24,348 bases of DNA, taken from contig CAZBXL010000060.1 of assembly GCA_964495785.1 (NCBI GenBank), forward strand, positions 1 to 24,348, written 5' to 3'. Source of the DNA: RFSX01 sp964495785 (GTDB lineage: Bacteria > Bacteroidota > Bacteroidia > Chitinophagales > Saprospiraceae). The notes below the pieces were generated by a model. It was not told the DNA's origin, made no database searches, and was given only the letters and a program-made list of their open reading frames with translations. A program made the position numbers and the translations under genes. Below, in pieces: positions 8,978-17,649 of the stretch; position 1 is the first letter of the stretch; each line of letters begins with the position of its first letter.

Positions 8978-8989
8978 ATTGATTTATAA

Positions 8990-10069
8990 TTAAATGAATG
9001 TTTTATCTTCTATAGACTTTCTTAATTGCTTGATGCTTTGTTCTTTTTCTTTAGGATATACTAGTAAGACATCTGGCTCATCAATGATGATATAATCTTC
9101 AAGGTCCTTGATAACGACGAGTTTTTTAGCATCAGATTTGACAATGCAATTTTTAGTATCCACCATCATTGTGTTCTCACCTATAATCACACTTCCACTA
9201 TCGTCCTTATCCTTGTAGGCATGCAGGGCATTCCATGTACCTAAGTCACTCCAGCCTATATCTGCAGGTATTGTGTACACGTTATCTGCATTCTCAAGGA
9301 TTGCATAATCTACTGATATGCTTGGCGTCTCGGGATATACACGATCTATGTATGCTTGTTCTGTATCAGAATTATATTGTGTCTTATCTTCTGATAAAAT
9401 ATTATAGATCTCCGGGGCATTCTTTTTGAAACTGTTCAAAATCGTCTTGACACTCCAGATAAATATCCCAGCATTCCAATAATAACCGCCTTTACTGATA
9501 TAAGATTCTGCAGTAAGCTTATCGGGCTTCTCACGAAACTGATCTACCTTAATAATATCTGATCCTTGACCAGCTCCAGAAGTTTCTATGTAACCATAGC
9601 CTGTGTCAGGTCTTGTCGGTTCTATTCCTAATGTCAGAATAACCTCCTCAGTTGAGGCCTTAGTGAGGGCCGTATTAATCTTATTAAGAAATGCCTCCTC
9701 CTTTAAGATCACATGATCTGATGGCGCTATAACGAAACTTGCGTCGGGGTCCATTGCTTCTAACCTCAAGGCTGTATACGCTACACATGGCCCCGTATTA
9801 TTACGTGATGGTTCTGTAATAATATTCTTCTCAGGAATTTCTGGTATATGCTCTATGACGAGATCTTTGTATATCTTATTAGTAACTACAAGAATATTTT
9901 CAGGATCTACGATATGAGTGAATCGCTCATAGGTAAGTCTAAGTAAGGACTTACCTACTCCGAGTATATCTAAAAACTGCTTCGGTCTATTCTCTCTGCT
10001 CGCAGGCCAAAATCTTGATCCTACACCCCCGGCCATAATGGCGACATAATTTGACTTTTTCTTTTCCAT
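8990..10069 (-). CDS. manC: Mannose-1-phosphate guanylyltransferase
   Basis: The enzyme makes GDP-mannose from mannose 1-phosphate and GTP, feeding mannose-, fucose- or rhamnose-containing surface glycans. The nucleotidyltransferase signature MAGGVGSRFWPASRENRPKQ lies at the N-terminus, followed by RPDTGYGYIE, FREKPD, YYWNAGIFIW and the GWSDLGTWNAL motif. At 359 residues it is the single-domain form without the C-terminal phosphomannose isomerase domain found in bifunctional enzymes. The gap to the upstream sulfotransferase stop is 5 bases, so the two genes are tightly coupled. Confidence 0.92.
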   Translation of the reverse strand: MEKKKSNYVAIMAGGVGSRFWPASRENRPKQFLDILGVGKSLLRLTYERFTHIVDPENILVVTNKIYKDLVIEHIPEIPEKNIITEPSRNNTGPCVAYTALRLEAMDPDASFVIAPSDHVILKEEAFLNKINTALTKASTEEVILTLGIEPTRPDTGYGYIETSGAGQGSDIIKVDQFREKPDKLTAESYISKGGYYWNAGIFIWSVKTILNSFKKNAPEIYNILSEDKTQYNSDTEQAYIDRVYPETPSISVDYAILENADNVYTIPADIGWSDLGTWNALHAYKDKDDSGSVIIGENTMMVDTKNCIVKSDAKKLVVIKDLEDYIIIDEPDVLLVYPKEKEQSIKQLRKSIEDKTFI

Positions 10070-10074
10070 ATTCT

Positions 10075-10935
10075 TTAATTATAACCCCATTTATCCATTT
10101 CTTCTCTAATTATATAATCTATTTTTCTGAGACTTTTTTTAGTCTCTTCATCATGTTCTCTATTGGAGTAATCATTTACATTTTGTTTAGCCCAATCTAT
10201 TATTCTATCCACGTCTCGATATTCTAAAAAATCAAGTAATGGCAGAAGTATCTGCTCTGGATTAGACACAAGCTCTTCATATCTGATCTCATAGATCTGC
10301 TCTTCTGGAATATTCTCGATGGCATTATCTACATGTTGCATCGCCGTCACCCACTGCATAGCACAAGTCTCCATTATCGTATGAGTATCTCTATAGTCTT
10401 TAATATTTTCAAACTGTTGCCCCCATATAAAACCAGCTTTAGGTAATACAGTTCTTCCTATTACATCTCTTACAGTCGCCATACCATAATAAGGTAGATC
10501 TCTAAGTGGAATCTCATTAGACCGCAACCTTCTCGTGACAGCCGTCCTATCTATAGGAGTAGTCCATTTTTTGTAAGTAGAAAGAATCGTATGATGTCCA
10601 TTTCTAATCAGCCTTATAAAAAGTCCATTGGGGAATATCTCATGTATAAATGGTACCCTAAACACGTTACTTGGTGTCTTTTCCATAAACCGACTTGCTC
10701 CATGCGAGCTCATATATTTATAGAATCGGCCTCTTATATACTCTTTAATATGAGTCGTCGCATCTTCAGAACCTCTTATATCGTTATCGGCCTTAGCTTT
10801 GCGATACTTCCATATATACTTAGGCTCCAGCCAATAGGCCACATCACTCTGTTGTCGCAATATATCACCTAAGATACTGGTCCCGGACCTGACACCACCT
10901 ATAATAAAGACAGGTTTGTAGAATTCAGATTTCAT
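10075..10935 (-). CDS. PAPS-dependent sulfotransferase family protein
   Basis: The protein resembles carbohydrate sulfotransferases that move sulfate from PAPS to a hydroxyl. The 5'-phosphosulfate-binding loop appears as FIIGGVRSGTSIL near the N-terminus, and the 3'-phosphate-binding stretch as LFIRLIRNGHHTILSTYKKW. The C-terminal half has the IRYEELVSNPEQIL motif common in bacterial members. The frame opens at a GTG at 10947, but the ATG at 10935 (MKSEFYKP) is preferred, giving 286 residues. A TAnnTTTG box lies just upstream at 10964-10971. As first gene of the operon with manC and a GT4 enzyme, it suggests a sulfated polysaccharide. The acceptor is not identifiable. Confidence 0.82.
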   Translation of the reverse strand: MKSEFYKPVFIIGGVRSGTSILGDILRQQSDVAYWLEPKYIWKYRKAKADNDIRGSEDATTHIKEYIRGRFYKYMSSHGASRFMEKTPSNVFRVPFIHEIFPNGLFIRLIRNGHHTILSTYKKWTTPIDRTAVTRRLRSNEIPLRDLPYYGMATVRDVIGRTVLPKAGFIWGQQFENIKDYRDTHTIMETCAMQWVTAMQHVDNAIENIPEEQIYEIRYEELVSNPEQILLPLLDFLEYRDVDRIIDWAKQNVNDYSNREHDEETKKSLRKIDYIIREEMDKWGYN

Positions 10936-10963
10936 TAGGTATACCACATATTATAAAAGATAT

Positions 10964-10971
10964 CAAAGCTA
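10964..10971 (-). promoter_or_regulatory. -7 promoter box of the sulfotransferase-manC operon
   Basis: Minus-strand TAGCTTTG fully matches TAnnTTTG. Transcription would start near 10957, about 20 bases before the preferred ATG. A convincing TTTG at -33 spacing is not seen. Confidence 0.5.
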
Positions 10972-11047
10972 TCAGTAAAAATCATATTAAAAAAATATCA
11001 ATATGTTCTTTTTTTGCTGAATTAACAACAATACCTTAGTGTCTGAT

Positions 11048-12346
11048 ATGAAAAGCCGTACAATCCTTATAGGTCTTAATGAAATTAATTTCGATTTTAT
11101 CGAGAGTTACATTGGCAAAGGTCATTTACCCCATTTTGCTAAGCTCCTCAAGACTAATAAGCTTGTAAAAACTCATTCTGAAAAAGAATATCATCTCCTG
11201 GAGCCTTGGATACAATGGGTGACCGTATATACCGGCCAGAGTTACGCTGAACACAAGGTCTATAGATTAGGAGATATTGTAGAACATAAGAATATCAGTC
11301 AGATCTTTGAAGAACTAGAGAACAAAGGTCTCTCTGTTGCGGCAGTATCACCATTTAATGCTGATAATAGGTTAAAAAAGTCTCCATTCTTTGTGCCCGA
11401 TCCATGGACTGAAACCAAAGTTTCTGGAAATTGGCTTATCAAAAACTTCTACGAGGCTATACACCAAGCTGTCAATGATAATGCCCAATCAAAAATAACC
11501 GTCAAATCACTATTTACATTAGCCTTAGCTTTTCTGTTGTTTGTGCCAGTAAGTAGATATGGAACCTATTTTAAAAATATCAAAGATCGTAAGAATCCTG
11601 GTGTAAAAGCCATCATATTAGACAGTCTGTTGATAGATGTATTTGTTCGCTTATGGAGAAAGAAGAAACCTGACTTCACTAATATATTTTTAAATTCTGG
11701 TGCACACATTCAGCACCACTATTTGTTTAATTCTGAAGCCTACAAAGGTGATCTTAAGAATCCAGAATGGTACTGCCCGTCAGGTTGGGATCCGTTCTTA
11801 CGTGTCTTAGAAACCTACGACTACCTACTATCTAAAATCGAAAAGTTTGATAATATAAAACTAGTAATCGCTACAGGTCTACACCAAGAACCACACAAGC
11901 ATATTACTTATTATTGGCGTCTGAAAAACCATGAAGCTTTCTTAAAAGAAATAGGCGTGGCAAATTATAAAAAAGTCCTTCCTCGGATGTCTCGCGATTT
12001 CTTAATCGAATTCGATAGTCCCGATTCTTGCTTACGAGCAGAAGAAATTCTTAATAGCTATGAATCAAAAAATGATCAGCAAAAAATCTTCCATGTTGAT
12101 AATCGTGGTGATAGCCTCTTTATAGAATTAGTCTATCCTAATGATATCAAAGAAAAGCATTCTATTAAGTCTTTAGACACTCATCCGACTATTGGAGACT
12201 TCAAAAAATACGTGGCATTTGTTGCCATCAAAAATGGAGAACATAACGGTACTGGATATATAACGTCGAACTTTGATATGGGGCTTACTGATGAGATTGA
12301 CCTCGCTGAAGTTAAAGACATACTTATACATGAGGCCACATCATAA
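11048..12346 (+). CDS. Alkaline phosphatase superfamily-like protein, probably degenerate active site
   Basis: The 432-residue product has the outline of the alkaline phosphatase/phosphodiesterase superfamily. It has an N-terminal strand ILIGLNEINFDFI, then WVTVYTGQSYAEHKVYRLGD (compare the family's TG..P..HG), SGAHIQHHY, GLHQEPH and HNGTGYI. Several expected key residues differ: the first metal-binding Asp is replaced by Asn (GLNE), the nucleophile Thr/Ser position appears to be Glu/Pro (LLEPW), and the SDHG motif reads GLHQ. A hydrophobic stretch near residue 160 may touch the membrane. It heads the plus-strand polysaccharide genes, so a glycan-modifying or assembly role is inferred. The frame extends to a GTG at 11039; the ATG at 11048 is preferred. 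Confidence 0.7.
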   Translation: MKSRTILIGLNEINFDFIESYIGKGHLPHFAKLLKTNKLVKTHSEKEYHLLEPWIQWVTVYTGQSYAEHKVYRLGDIVEHKNISQIFEELENKGLSVAAVSPFNADNRLKKSPFFVPDPWTETKVSGNWLIKNFYEAIHQAVNDNAQSKITVKSLFTLALAFLLFVPVSRYGTYFKNIKDRKNPGVKAIILDSLLIDVFVRLWRKKKPDFTNIFLNSGAHIQHHYLFNSEAYKGDLKNPEWYCPSGWDPFLRVLETYDYLLSKIEKFDNIKLVIATGLHQEPHKHITYYWRLKNHEAFLKEIGVANYKKVLPRMSRDFLIEFDSPDSCLRAEEILNSYESKNDQQKIFHVDNRGDSLFIELVYPNDIKEKHSIKSLDTHPTIGDFKKYVAFVAIKNGEHNGTGYITSNFDMGLTDEIDLAEVKDILIHEATS

Positions 12347-12369
12347 CAGACCTACAGAAAGTCATCCCA

Positions 12370-13230
12370 ATGATTAGAAATGCTTTTACAGTAGATCTCG
12401 AAGACTGGTATCAAGGTATAGAAATGCCTTTTGATAGCTGGAGTTCTTACGAAAAGCGAGTAGAAGTAGGTATGAATGCGCTATTGCAATTATTATCTGA
12501 TTCAGATACGAAGGCTACATTTTTTACGCTAGGGTGGATTGCTGAGCGATATCCAAATATGATCAAGCAACTTGCAGATGAAGGACACGAACTCGCCTCT
12601 CATGGTTACTCACATGAAAAAGTTTATAAGTTAAAACCACATGAATTTCGCGAAGAAATCAGAAGGACAAAAGCTGTTATAGAAGATCTCTCAGCTAAGG
12701 AAGTCATCGCCTACAGAGCTCCTTTTTTTAGTATTACTGTAGACAGCTTATGGGCACTCCCCATTCTCAGAGAAGAAGGGTACACCATAGATTGTTCTAT
12801 ATCACCTGTTAAGACATGGCGTTATGGAATAGCCTCTTCTCCAGATTATATTTACAATATTTCTGATGTTGATATCATTGAATTTCCAGTTTCTACTTTT
12901 AGATTTCTGAATAAAAAACTGGCCTTGGGTGGTGCTTATTTTAGATTGTTTCCATATGCCATAAGTCATTCTAATTATAAAAAAATAAATAAAGCAAAAG
13001 AGTTCTCTATGTTCTACATACACCCTTGGGAGTATGATCCGCAACATCCTTACGAGAAGAAAATGGAACGCAAGGCAAGGTTCACCCATTATCATAATCT
13101 GAAGAAGACCATACCCAATACCAGAAAGTTACTTTCTGCATTTGATTTTGATACTGTCTCTAAGACTGTAGACTCCTATATATCCCAAAACAATATGCCT
13201 CAGTTAAAATTAATTGACTTACACGATTAA
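12370..13230 (+). CDS. NodB-type polysaccharide deacetylase
   Basis: This carbohydrate esterase family 4 protein of 286 residues probably removes acetyl groups from N-acetylated sugars of the surface polysaccharide. Visible motifs are FTVDLEDWY with the acidic residues Asp9/Asp12, TKATFFTLGWIAERYP, the metal-binding SHGYSHEKV (His78, His82), AYRAPFFS and a late FYIHPWEYD histidine motif. The ending matches the subgroup with a C-terminal DUF3473-like segment, known from XrtA/exosortase-linked exopolysaccharide loci. No exosortase gene is seen here. No signal peptide is evident, so action on a lipid-linked precursor in the cytoplasm is plausible. The gap after the preceding gene is 23 bases. 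Confidence 0.9.
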   Translation: MIRNAFTVDLEDWYQGIEMPFDSWSSYEKRVEVGMNALLQLLSDSDTKATFFTLGWIAERYPNMIKQLADEGHELASHGYSHEKVYKLKPHEFREEIRRTKAVIEDLSAKEVIAYRAPFFSITVDSLWALPILREEGYTIDCSISPVKTWRYGIASSPDYIYNISDVDIIEFPVSTFRFLNKKLALGGAYFRLFPYAISHSNYKKINKAKEFSMFYIHPWEYDPQHPYEKKMERKARFTHYHNLKKTIPNTRKLLSAFDFDTVSKTVDSYISQNNMPQLKLIDLHD

Positions 13231-13258
13231 TCGATTATATTACATTCAGAAATAATAA

Positions 13259-13369
13259 CGCTATCTGAAAATACTGATACACATATTTATCTTTTTCTGC
13301 TTCTTCCCATTCTTAGATATTTTAAGAATAGGTACAGACACACAACCCAATGCGATTCTTGTAGGTATA
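13259..13369 (+). other. Probable N-terminal coding extension of the polymerase gene without standard start
   Basis: The reading frame of the downstream polymerase is open from just after the TAA at 13256-13258. It encodes a convincing membrane N-terminus, HIFIFFCFFPFLDIL followed by RIGTDTQPNAIL, which looks like the start of O-antigen ligase-type proteins. No ATG, GTG or TTG lies in this stretch; only CTG (13265, 13274) and ATA codons (13271, 13277) are available. Confidence 0.55.
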
Positions 13370-14455
13370 TTGATTCTTGCAGGCATGACCTACAAAAAAA
13401 TAAATCCGCCACTTATAGCATTATGGAGTCTTTTCGGACTATCCATTTTATTTGCATTTGGATCACAGTTAGATTCTTTTACCACAGTTAAGACTGTCCT
13501 TAATTACTTATCTCCGGCTCTCTTAGCGTTTGTGACTTATAATATATTTACTAAGTATCGATATGAGTTAAGCTTCAAATTTTTTATATCCATGATGAGC
13601 ATATACTGCTTTGTCGGCTTAGTTCAGTTCTTTTTATTTCCCAATTTCATGACTTTTCTTTTAGCAGATTCTAGAGGGGTACTTTTCGGTGGTAGAGGCG
13701 TTATCTCTCTTACTAATGAGCCTGCGTTCTACGGTACACTATGTTTGTTTTTTGCGATTTTCTCGATGATGCAATATAACTTCAAACAAAATTTAATTGC
13801 CATACCCCTGCTACTTTTTCAATTATTCTTCTTGGCTAAAACAACTACTGCTGTAGGACTTCTCGGTGTAGCACTATTGATATTTGGCCTTATCCAGATT
13901 CTCAAAAGGAATCTTAAATACACAGTGATTTTTATTGCTATTACAATAATAAGCGGACTTTCTATTAACAGTTTTCTCAAGACCTATGAAGACACAAGAA
14001 TGGGTGAATTGATGGCTCAGTTCATTAATGATCCGCTCTTACTTACAGAAGTAGATCAGAGTGCCGCTGTAAGATTAACTCAGACTTTTGCTCCATTTTT
14101 AGGTATGAAAGAAAACTATTTTTTGCCTTTTGGATTTGGCAGGTACAACCAATTCGTTAGTCGCCTGTATCATGAAGGAAAGTATAGGAAGCTTATCCCC
14201 AAACATACAATCCAACATAAAGATAAGATAGGAGGAGGCATTAATGCCGTTCTTTTTCATTACGGATTTCTCGGACTTATTTTTCCGTGGGCCATATTTG
14301 CCTCTTTTAAAAATAAAATATATCTCTCAAATTACTTGTTTGGATTTATACTATTTATACTCATACTATTTACAGTACAACTAATGCATGCTATGGTTGG
14401 ATTTATTATAGGTTCTGCTTTATTTTTATCTAATGAAGAATCGTCTCCCGTATAA
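13370..14455 (+). CDS. O-antigen ligase/polymerase-like membrane protein
   Basis: A multi-pass membrane protein with about ten hydrophobic segments and a large extracytoplasmic loop (roughly residues 205-295, TYEDTRMGEL to KIGGGINAV). This is the arrangement of Wzy polymerases and WaaL-type ligases. Segments such as GRGVISLTNEPAFYGTL, ENYFLPFGFGRYNQFV and HYGFLGLIFPWAIF fit O-antigen ligase-like proteins. It would polymerise or transfer lipid-linked glycan units at the periplasmic face. The annotated start is the TTG at 13370 (first ATG at 13385), but the true N-terminus probably lies upstream (13259-13369), so these coordinates are minimal. It sits between the deacetylase and acyltransferase genes. 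Confidence 0.75.
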   Translation: MILAGMTYKKINPPLIALWSLFGLSILFAFGSQLDSFTTVKTVLNYLSPALLAFVTYNIFTKYRYELSFKFFISMMSIYCFVGLVQFFLFPNFMTFLLADSRGVLFGGRGVISLTNEPAFYGTLCLFFAIFSMMQYNFKQNLIAIPLLLFQLFFLAKTTTAVGLLGVALLIFGLIQILKRNLKYTVIFIAITIISGLSINSFLKTYEDTRMGELMAQFINDPLLLTEVDQSAAVRLTQTFAPFLGMKENYFLPFGFGRYNQFVSRLYHEGKYRKLIPKHTIQHKDKIGGGINAVLFHYGFLGLIFPWAIFASFKNKIYLSNYLFGFILFILILFTVQLMHAMVGFIIGSALFLSNEESSPV

Positions 14456-14473
14456 TTTAGAATACTGATCATT

Positions 14474-14977
14474 ATGAAGAAATTTATTAAAGGCAACAAG
14501 AATATTCTTTTTTTCCGTAGGACCTTCTTAACAAAATATAGACTTCTTATCTGTTGGTTAACTTTTAAGGATGTCAAAATAGGGAAAGGTTCCTTCATTA
14601 ATGGTAAAGTGTTTTTTACACGTAATCATAGTTTCGTCGCTGGAAAAAACTTAATCTTATCCAGAGGATGTCACATGGCGGCTAACATTGTAGTAGGCGA
14701 CAATGTCCTCATTGGGCCTAATGTGGGATTTGTCGGTGGTGATCATAGAATTGATGGAATAGGTGACACACCTATAAGGTTTTCTGGGATTGTAGGATTT
14801 GATACTATCACTATAAAAGACGGAGCTTGGGTAGGATACGGTAGCATTGTTATGGCGGGAGTTACAATAGGGGAAGGTGCCGTCGTTGCCGCAGGATCTA
14901 TAGTAACTAAAGATGTGCCTGCTAATGGAATAGTAGGAAATCCCTACGCGAAATATATTAGAGATAGAAGACCATAA
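14474..14977 (+). CDS. Hexapeptide-repeat (left-handed beta-helix) acyltransferase
   Basis: The 167-residue protein contains imperfect hexapeptide repeats (IGKGSFINGKV, VVGDNVLIGPNV, IKDGAWVGYGSIVMAGVTIGEGAVVAAGSIV) forming a left-handed beta-helix as in WcaF/maltose O-acetyltransferase-type enzymes. The GGDHRID segment supplies the usual catalytic-type His. The closing motif reads GIVGNPYAKYI rather than the common GNPAK. It probably O- or N-acetylates a sugar of the neighbouring polysaccharide using acetyl-CoA. It is the last plus-strand gene of the locus and converges on the aminotransferase with a gap of only 2 bases. Confidence 0.87.
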   Translation: MKKFIKGNKNILFFRRTFLTKYRLLICWLTFKDVKIGKGSFINGKVFFTRNHSFVAGKNLILSRGCHMAANIVVGDNVLIGPNVGFVGGDHRIDGIGDTPIRFSGIVGFDTITIKDGAWVGYGSIVMAGVTIGEGAVVAAGSIVTKDVPANGIVGNPYAKYIRDRRP

Positions 14978-14979
14978 AA

Positions 14980-16185
14980 TTAAATGTATCTATTTTCAGC
15001 ATGATCCATTGCCGCAAGAAGAATATCCAAAGCATTATCTAATTGATCTATCTCGTAGATCAGTGGTGGTGCCAGTCGGAATGATCTATCATTGAATATA
15101 AAATAATCAATCAAAGCACCATTCTCGATAGCATAATTAACGACATGCTTGAGATACTTTCTCTTGGTTAATTCTACAGCCATCATCATACCAGAACTTC
15201 TTATCTCTTTTATTATAGAGTGTTTTAGTTTTTGACGTATGAATTTTTCTTTCACTAAAACATTCTCTACAATATCTCCCTCTGTTAATAACTCCAGAGC
15301 TGCGTAAGCTGCAGCACACACAACAGGGTGCCCACCGAATGTCGTTATATGGCCCAAATCTGGATACTTAGCTAATTGCCCTAACAAATTCTGATCTGCT
15401 ACAAGTCCGCCTATAGGCATACCGCCACCCATCGCTTTACCTATACACATCATATCTGGAATAACTTCATACTTCTGATGAGCGAATAAATGTCCCGTTC
15501 TTCCAAAACCCGTTTGTATCTCATCTAATACCATTAATGCGCCCACATCATGACACCTCTGTCTCACTTTTTTAAGATAGTCATACTTAGGAATCTGAAC
15601 GCCGGCCTCAGCTTGCACTGGCTCAAGAATAATCGCCGCTGTTCTACAACTTATATTTTCAAGATCTTTTAAGTTGTTATATTCAATATGTCTTATGCCT
15701 GGTACAAGAGGCATAAAAGCCGAAAGATAATCTACATCAGATCTTAGACTATCTGCTCCTATCGTACTGCCATGATAAGAATTGGAGCAAGATATGATCT
15801 CATATCTCTGTGTTGCTTTTCTTGATAGCTTCATGGCCGCTTCTATAACCTCACTTCCTGAGTTGAGAAAATATACGGCGTTGAGTGACTTGTCTAATTG
15901 CTGGCTTAATAACTGACCATAAGCAACCTGAGGACTTTGTATATGCTCTCCGTACACCATAGTATGCATATACTTATCGAGTTGAGCTTTAATAGCTTCG
16001 ACGATGTATGGATGTCTATGTCCTAACGAACTGACTGATATTCCAGAATTGAGATCATAATATTTTTTTCCAGAGGTATCATATATATAGATACCCTCAG
16101 CTTTCTCTATCTCTAAGGATAAAGGAAATGTACTCGTTTGCCCTACGTGACTAAGAAATAAATCTCTTTTGGAGATAGACGTCAT
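14980..16185 (-). CDS. Class III PLP-dependent aminotransferase (acetylornithine/ornithine-type)
   Basis: A 401-residue fold-type I, class III aminotransferase. Motifs in order: GHRHPYIVEAIKAQL, the phosphate-binding YFLNSGSEVIEAAMKLSRKATQR, SYHGSTIG, EPVQAEAGV, LDEIQTGFGRTG with the PLP-pairing Asp, and CIGKAMGGGMPIGG with the Schiff-base Lys. The family covers acetylornithine, ornithine, 4-aminobutyrate and related omega-amino substrates. No arginine biosynthesis genes are nearby, so ArgD identity is not supported. The start is an ATG at 16185, with a TAnnTTTG box at 16222-16229. Confidence 0.88.
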   Translation of the reverse strand: MTSISKRDLFLSHVGQTSTFPLSLEIEKAEGIYIYDTSGKKYYDLNSGISVSSLGHRHPYIVEAIKAQLDKYMHTMVYGEHIQSPQVAYGQLLSQQLDKSLNAVYFLNSGSEVIEAAMKLSRKATQRYEIISCSNSYHGSTIGADSLRSDVDYLSAFMPLVPGIRHIEYNNLKDLENISCRTAAIILEPVQAEAGVQIPKYDYLKKVRQRCHDVGALMVLDEIQTGFGRTGHLFAHQKYEVIPDMMCIGKAMGGGMPIGGLVADQNLLGQLAKYPDLGHITTFGGHPVVCAAAYAALELLTEGDIVENVLVKEKFIRQKLKHSIIKEIRSSGMMMAVELTKRKYLKHVVNYAIENGALIDYFIFNDRSFRLAPPLIYEIDQLDNALDILLAAMDHAENRYI

Positions 16186-16221
16186 TATAGATTATTGATT
16201 CTCTTTTGTGTAAATATTTAT

Positions 16222-16229
16222 CAAATATA
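16222..16229 (-). promoter_or_regulatory. -7 promoter box of the aminotransferase gene
   Basis: Minus-strand TATATTTG matches TAnnTTTG fully. The expected start of transcription near 16215 gives a leader of about 30 bases. No clear -33 TTTG is seen. Confidence 0.45.
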
Positions 16230-16360
16230 CTTATCCCTTAAAGATTATATCATGTAGAAAATGAAATGGAAAAGCACCTTGTCGTATCAAATGAGTGAAG
16301 TCATCCGTTATTATATCGTTAAATGGTGACTTGAAGCTTATATAATTAATGTAAAAGTGG

Positions 16361-16388
16361 TTTACAAAGAGCAAAAACTGCATCTTTG
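16361..16388 (+). promoter_or_regulatory. Candidate promoter of the tandem thioredoxin-like genes
   Basis: TTTA (16361-16364), 16 bases, then CATCTTTG (16381-16388) is one mismatch from the Bacteroidota TAnnTTTG box. The start of transcription would be near 16395, about 65 bases before the ATG. The rest of the 275-base gap between the divergent genes shows nothing recognisable. Confidence 0.35.
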
Positions 16389-16460
16389 TATAAAGCCATC
16401 ATGCGTAAATCATTGATAATGAGTGCTTTTAAAATTTAAATATTCTAAATAGTTATTGAG

Positions 16461-17624
16461 ATGTCAAAAATTACCGGATTATTCTGTTTTCTATTATTTG
16501 CCCAATTATTACCTGCTCAGGGTATTGAGTTTTTTCATGGAACATGGAAAGAAGCGCTAGCAGAAGCACAGAAGGAAGATAAGATTGTATTTGTCGATTC
16601 TTATGCTACTTGGTGTGGACCATGTAAGAAGATGGCTAAGAATGTATTTACACAATCAGAAGTGGGAGATTTCTTCAATTCTAACTTTATCAATCTTAAG
16701 TTAGACATGGAAAAAGCTGACGGAAGAACTTTCGGTGCACAATATCCTGTGTCTGCATATCCCACTTTATTCTTCTTAGATAGCCAAGGTAATATCCTCA
16801 AAAAAATAACTGGAGGACAACAGGCAGAAGCACTCATCAATCATGGACAAGTCGCTATTAAGAGTTATGATAAAACCGAAGCATTCGAAAAACTATACAA
16901 TGAAGGTCAAAGAGATTACGAGCTAATGGTTAGCTACGTAAAAGAACTCAACAAAGTAGATAAGCCGAGTGCCAAAATAGCTAATGAGTACATCAAGTCT
17001 AATCCAGATATAAGTAAAAGCGAAAAAGCTGCATTTCTCATGCAAGCAGTTACCGAGTCGGATTCTAAATTATATGATCAACTGATAGAACTAAAAGCTG
17101 AGGCTATAAAAGGTGGATCGGAAGAAGAATTTGTATCTGTAGTCACAAGCGCAACAATGAAGACCGTCAGCAAAGCCGTAGAATACGATTATAAAGATCT
17201 TGTGGATGAAGCTATTGTTCAATATGAAAAAGCGGACATAGGAGACAAAAAGAGATTTAAGTCAGAAGCTTACCTGAACTATTATTCTGAGGCAGGGGAG
17301 TACGCTTCATGGAAGGAGCTGTCTAAGAGTTATCTAAAAAAATATGGTAAGAAGAATCCTGAATTATATCGTGGTCACCTAAGCACATTAATGGCAGAAT
17401 TTAACTATCAAGATGATTCTACAACTTATGCAAAGGAAATATATAAAGAACTTATTAAGAAGGACGACTCTACAGATACGTATAATCAATATATCCAATT
17501 CTTAGCTAAAGCAAATCAAAAAGCAGAAGCAGTCAAGGTTGTCAAAGAGGCAATGAAGAAAGCAAAATCAAGAGATGAAGATATTTCTAATTTTGAAAAA
17601 ATGCTCGATTACTTTAATTCTTAG
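16461..17624 (+). CDS. Secreted thioredoxin-family protein with helical repeat tail
   Basis: The 387-residue protein starts with a signal peptide (about residues 1-20, ending LLPAQ). A thioredoxin domain follows, with the redox motif WCGPC at 51-55 and cis-Pro101 in AYPTLFF. The region from about 140 to the end is helical, charged and TPR-like. WCGPC preceded by VDSYAT matches thioredoxin-like periplasmic proteins common in Bacteroidota. Disulfide reduction or chaperone-like activity outside the cytoplasm is inferred. The next gene, 25 bases downstream, encodes a similarly organised relative, so the two are probably one operon. Confidence 0.88.
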   Translation: MSKITGLFCFLLFAQLLPAQGIEFFHGTWKEALAEAQKEDKIVFVDSYATWCGPCKKMAKNVFTQSEVGDFFNSNFINLKLDMEKADGRTFGAQYPVSAYPTLFFLDSQGNILKKITGGQQAEALINHGQVAIKSYDKTEAFEKLYNEGQRDYELMVSYVKELNKVDKPSAKIANEYIKSNPDISKSEKAAFLMQAVTESDSKLYDQLIELKAEAIKGGSEEEFVSVVTSATMKTVSKAVEYDYKDLVDEAIVQYEKADIGDKKRFKSEAYLNYYSEAGEYASWKELSKSYLKKYGKKNPELYRGHLSTLMAEFNYQDDSTTYAKEIYKELIKKDDSTDTYNQYIQFLAKANQKAEAVKVVKEAMKKAKSRDEDISNFEKMLDYFNS

Positions 17625-17649
17625 ACCTTTGACTTAAGTCATATAATAT

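Noticed and set aside
14980..16185. Assigning the aminotransferase as ArgD
   Set aside because: Class III motifs are shared by many substrates and no arginine pathway genes are present in the window.
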